Source: JACCZH01 sp963729445
Lineage (GTDB): Bacteria; Chloroflexota; Chloroflexia; Thermomicrobiales; CFX8
Assembly: GCA_963729445.1 (NCBI GenBank)
Contig: CAVSNU010000005.1
Location: forward strand, 682,001-746,000
Length of the DNA: 64,000 bases
Direction of reading: 5' to 3'
Below, in pieces: positions 61,558 through 64,000 of this stretch. The number at the start of each line of letters is the position of its first letter. Within the stretch, counting starts at the first letter, position 1. Position numbers and translations under genes: made by a program. The notes under the pieces were generated by a model. It saw nothing but the letters and a program-made list of their open reading frames with translations, did not search any database and was not told where the DNA came from.

Positions 61558-63966
61558 TTGATTCCTGATCCGGTGACTGTCTCCTCTAACCAACTCCTTG
61601 ACCGCGTCAACGTCGCACGCGAGCGCGTATTCGGCCTGACAGAGTTTCGGCCCGGACAGCTTGACGCCATCGGGACGATTCTTGGCGGCCGTGACCTTCT
61701 GGCAGTGATGCCGACCGGCGCCGGCAAGAGCCTCTGTTTCCAGGCGCCGGCGGTGGTGCATGATGGCCTGACGCTGGTGATCTCGCCCTTGATTGCGTTG
61801 ATGAAAGATCAGGTTGATGCGCTGCAGGCGCGTGACATCCGTGCGGCGTTCCTGGCGAGCGGCCAGACGGCCGCCGAACGTCAGTCCGTCCTGCGCGAAG
61901 TCCGGCAGGGGAACGTCGATCTGCTCTACGTCTCACCGGAACGGTTACGGGACCAGGCCTTTCTGAATTTGATCGTGCGCTCCAACGTCTGGTTCGTGGC
62001 GGTTGACGAGGCGCACTGTATCTCGACCTGGGGCAGCGATTTCCGGCCTGACTACCTGCGTATCCCGGACGCGATCGAGCGACTGCCGTCCCGTCCGGTG
62101 ATTGCGGCGTTCACTGCCACGGCGACGCCCCTGGTGCAGGCGGATCTCGTCCAGAAGCTCGGGCTGGAGAACCCTGGCCGGGTGCTGGCCGGCTTCGATC
62201 GTCCGAATCTGCGCTTTCTGGTGAAGTTCTGTAGCAGCCCCGCCGCCCGGTTGACGGAGCTGGCGCGCCAGGTGCGGGCGCGTCCTGGTACCGGCATCGT
62301 CTATGCCGGCACGCGCCGAGCAGCCGAGGAGCAGGCTGAGTTTCTGAGCGAGCATGGACGCGCCGCGCTGCCGTATCACGCCGGCCTGAGCAGCGAGGAA
62401 CGGACCCAGACACAGGACGCGTTCATGTCGGGTGACGTTGACGTGATTTGCGCGACCAACGCCTTTGGCCTTGGGATCGACAAGCCAGACGTGCGCTTCG
62501 TGATCCACACCAACCTGCCGGCTTCTCCGGACGCGTATTACCAGGAGGCCGGCCGGGGTGGCCGTGACGGCCTGCCCTCGGACGCGCTCATGCTCTTCTG
62601 CAGGAGCGACCGGGGCCTTCAAGAGTGGATGATCGACAGCGATCTCCCGAATGTCGCCACTCTCCAGCGTATCCTCACCGCCGTCGGAGCGGCCGACGGC
62701 GCGATCTCGTTCGATGACGCAGCGCCAAACCTCAAGATCTCGAACACGACCCTCAGGGTCGGCCTGCAATCGCTGGCGGAGGCGGAAGCGATTCAGCTGG
62801 GAGACCGGATCGGAAGCGAGCAGGAGGTGTCGGCCACCGTCCAACGGCTTGGCCGTTCCCACATCAGCGCGATCGAGCGAGCCCTGTCCCGGCATCGAAA
62901 CTGGCGCGTCGAGCAGCTCGATGCGATCGAAGGTTACGTCGAGTCTGAGGGGTGCAGGCGCGAGTATCTTCTGGGCTATTTTGGTGACCCCAACGCCGCG
63001 CCGCGTGGTGACGCCCGCTGCTGCGATCGCTGCGCTCGCCCTGACTCGCGCTCCGTTGGCGCCTCTGCCCGGCAGGCCAAAGCGGCCAAGCTCAGGACGC
63101 CGCGGCAGATCTCGGCTGCACGCGCGGAGCTGCGTGACGCGTTTATCGAGACGGGCTCCGTACGTGCAGCAGCCTATCAGACAAGCCAGGACATCAAGAA
63201 GGTGGCTGAGATCGCGCGTGACATGGTGTCGAAGGGTGTGCTGGAGGTCGGCGCGCTTGTTCCACCGGACGTGCAGGCAGATCTGGCCCAGGCCTGCCGC
63301 GAGATGGATGAGGCCGGCGTCGACTACCGGCGGCCCCGCCCGGGCTATCTGCAGAGCGCCATGCGGTTCTGTCCAGACGGAACGAACTGGGATCACCTCG
63401 CCTTGTATCTCGCTCACGTGCGCCGCACGGAGGCGCTGGAGGAGCTTGGCGACGTCGAGACAGATCTGGTGGTCAGCGAGGCGCGCCCGGTTCGGGTACG
63501 CTCCGCCAACCCCTCCTGGGAGGAGACGCTGGAGCTGTTCAAGGCGGCCCGGTCAATCGAGGAGATTGCCGAGGAGCGTGGAATCAAGCGCTTCACGATC
63601 GAGAACCACCTTGTGGAGGCGGTGAAAGCCGGCAAGCTCGATCGCCGCCGTCTGGTTGACCCGGAGACCGAGGAAATCGTCCGCCAGGCGATCGCCTCGA
63701 CACCGCCGTCGGACACTCCCCTGCGTGACATCCGCGAGCGCGCCATAGCGATTGCTGGCAGAGACGTGCCGTATCTGGCGATTAACGCGGTCCGCGTTGA
63801 CATTTCCGCCCCGGAGCCAGACGAGGAGTTAGCCCAGCTCCTCCAGCGCAAGAGCCGCGCAGAAGTCCTCCGCGCCGAGCGCGAGCAGGCCGGGCTGCCG
63901 TGGCCGGAATCGTGGAACACCGAATATCGCAGGATTCTGGAACGCATCGCCGAGCTCCAGGGATAG
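61558..63966 (+). CDS. recQ: ATP-dependent DNA helicase RecQ
   Basis: 802 residues, longer than E. coli RecQ (about 610). Helicase domains 1-340: LTEFRPGQLDAIGTILG (motif 0), MPTGAGKSLCFQ (Walker A), VDEAHCISTWG (DEAH), TATPLVQADLV, and QEAGRGGRDGLPSDALMLF (motif VI). Zinc-binding region at about 455-500: CRREYLLGYFG and RCCDRCARPD. The C-terminal extension has a helix-turn-helix (WEETLELFKAARSIEEIAEE then RGIKRFTIENHLVEAVKAG), the RecQ HTH domain. The start is TTG 61558; GTG 61573 is an alternative. Probably read through from proline dehydrogenase. Confidence 0.93.
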   Translation: MIPDPVTVSSNQLLDRVNVARERVFGLTEFRPGQLDAIGTILGGRDLLAVMPTGAGKSLCFQAPAVVHDGLTLVISPLIALMKDQVDALQARDIRAAFLASGQTAAERQSVLREVRQGNVDLLYVSPERLRDQAFLNLIVRSNVWFVAVDEAHCISTWGSDFRPDYLRIPDAIERLPSRPVIAAFTATATPLVQADLVQKLGLENPGRVLAGFDRPNLRFLVKFCSSPAARLTELARQVRARPGTGIVYAGTRRAAEEQAEFLSEHGRAALPYHAGLSSEERTQTQDAFMSGDVDVICATNAFGLGIDKPDVRFVIHTNLPASPDAYYQEAGRGGRDGLPSDALMLFCRSDRGLQEWMIDSDLPNVATLQRILTAVGAADGAISFDDAAPNLKISNTTLRVGLQSLAEAEAIQLGDRIGSEQEVSATVQRLGRSHISAIERALSRHRNWRVEQLDAIEGYVESEGCRREYLLGYFGDPNAAPRGDARCCDRCARPDSRSVGASARQAKAAKLRTPRQISAARAELRDAFIETGSVRAAAYQTSQDIKKVAEIARDMVSKGVLEVGALVPPDVQADLAQACREMDEAGVDYRRPRPGYLQSAMRFCPDGTNWDHLALYLAHVRRTEALEELGDVETDLVVSEARPVRVRSANPSWEETLELFKAARSIEEIAEERGIKRFTIENHLVEAVKAGKLDRRRLVDPETEEIVRQAIASTPPSDTPLRDIRERAIAIAGRDVPYLAINAVRVDISAPEPDEELAQLLQRKSRAEVLRAEREQAGLPWPESWNTEYRRILERIAELQG

Positions 63967-64000
63967 CCTCGCTCACCATCGACCTGCCGGCGCGGATGCA

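Noticed and set aside
61945..63417. 490-codon reverse open frame
   Set aside because: Lies wholly antisense to recQ, whose helicase motifs are all intact; no domain in the reverse frame.

Overview
The window is a GC-rich bacterial chromosome segment, tightly packed on both strands, with many GTG and TTG starts. No rRNA, tRNA or ribosomal protein gene is present, so the lineage is inferred. The gene set (two flavin/F420-type LLM oxidoreductases, an M81 peptidase, VOC dioxygenases, a lone molybdopterin large subunit, many lipoprotein-type binding proteins) and the intergenic repeats containing CCTGCCCTGAGCGAAG fit a Chloroflexota bacterium of the Thermomicrobia/Sphaerobacter type. No phage, integrase, transposase or CRISPR array was found.

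Layout. 1-6 kb: a truncated primary-type sigma factor, small metabolic genes, and an ECF sigma factor coupled to a membrane protein that may be its anti-sigma factor. 6-10 kb: a peptide/nickel-type ABC operon with a long leader RNA. 10-18 kb: transporter, methionine aminopeptidase, ZapE-like ATPase, M81 peptidase and a PolX protein whose polymerase site looks inactivated. 18-31 kb: small proteins, then amino-acid, peptide and amide hydrolysis genes and a reverse-strand cluster (IMPase, TIGR04076 protein, two LLM oxidoreductases, phosphotransferase, beta-lactamase-like protein, M20 peptidase). 31.7-36.5 kb: complete pstSCAB-phoU with a candidate Pho box. 36.6-38.5 kb: an acetyltransferase remnant, a frameshifted fabI and a repeat-rich gap. 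38.5-41.3 kb: a zinc/manganese ABC operon interrupted by a palindromic element. 42.5-46.2 kb: an HxlR regulator divergent from YceI, two ring-cleaving dioxygenases and an esterase, resembling a quinone-stress regulon. 47-50.7 kb: a molybdopterin dehydrogenase subunit with an in-frame stop, and two decayed antitoxin/PIN-toxin pairs. 50.7-64 kb: class C beta-lactamase-like hydrolase, an acetyl-CoA synthetase with four frameshifts, CcdA, MFS exporter plus HD hydrolase, proline dehydrogenase and RecQ.

Two themes stand out. First, several repeat families fill the gaps: a double palindrome with GCGCAAT/ATTGCGC arms (three copies, one inside the metal-transport operon), an AGTACT-ended inverted-repeat element in a long and a short form, and a 250-310 bp SIR with an AGAGATCC hairpin module. 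Second, several genes are broken by a single extra base (fabI, a methyltransferase, acs four times) or by a single stop. The proteins are otherwise well conserved, so assembly error, recent decay and recoding all need to be weighed.
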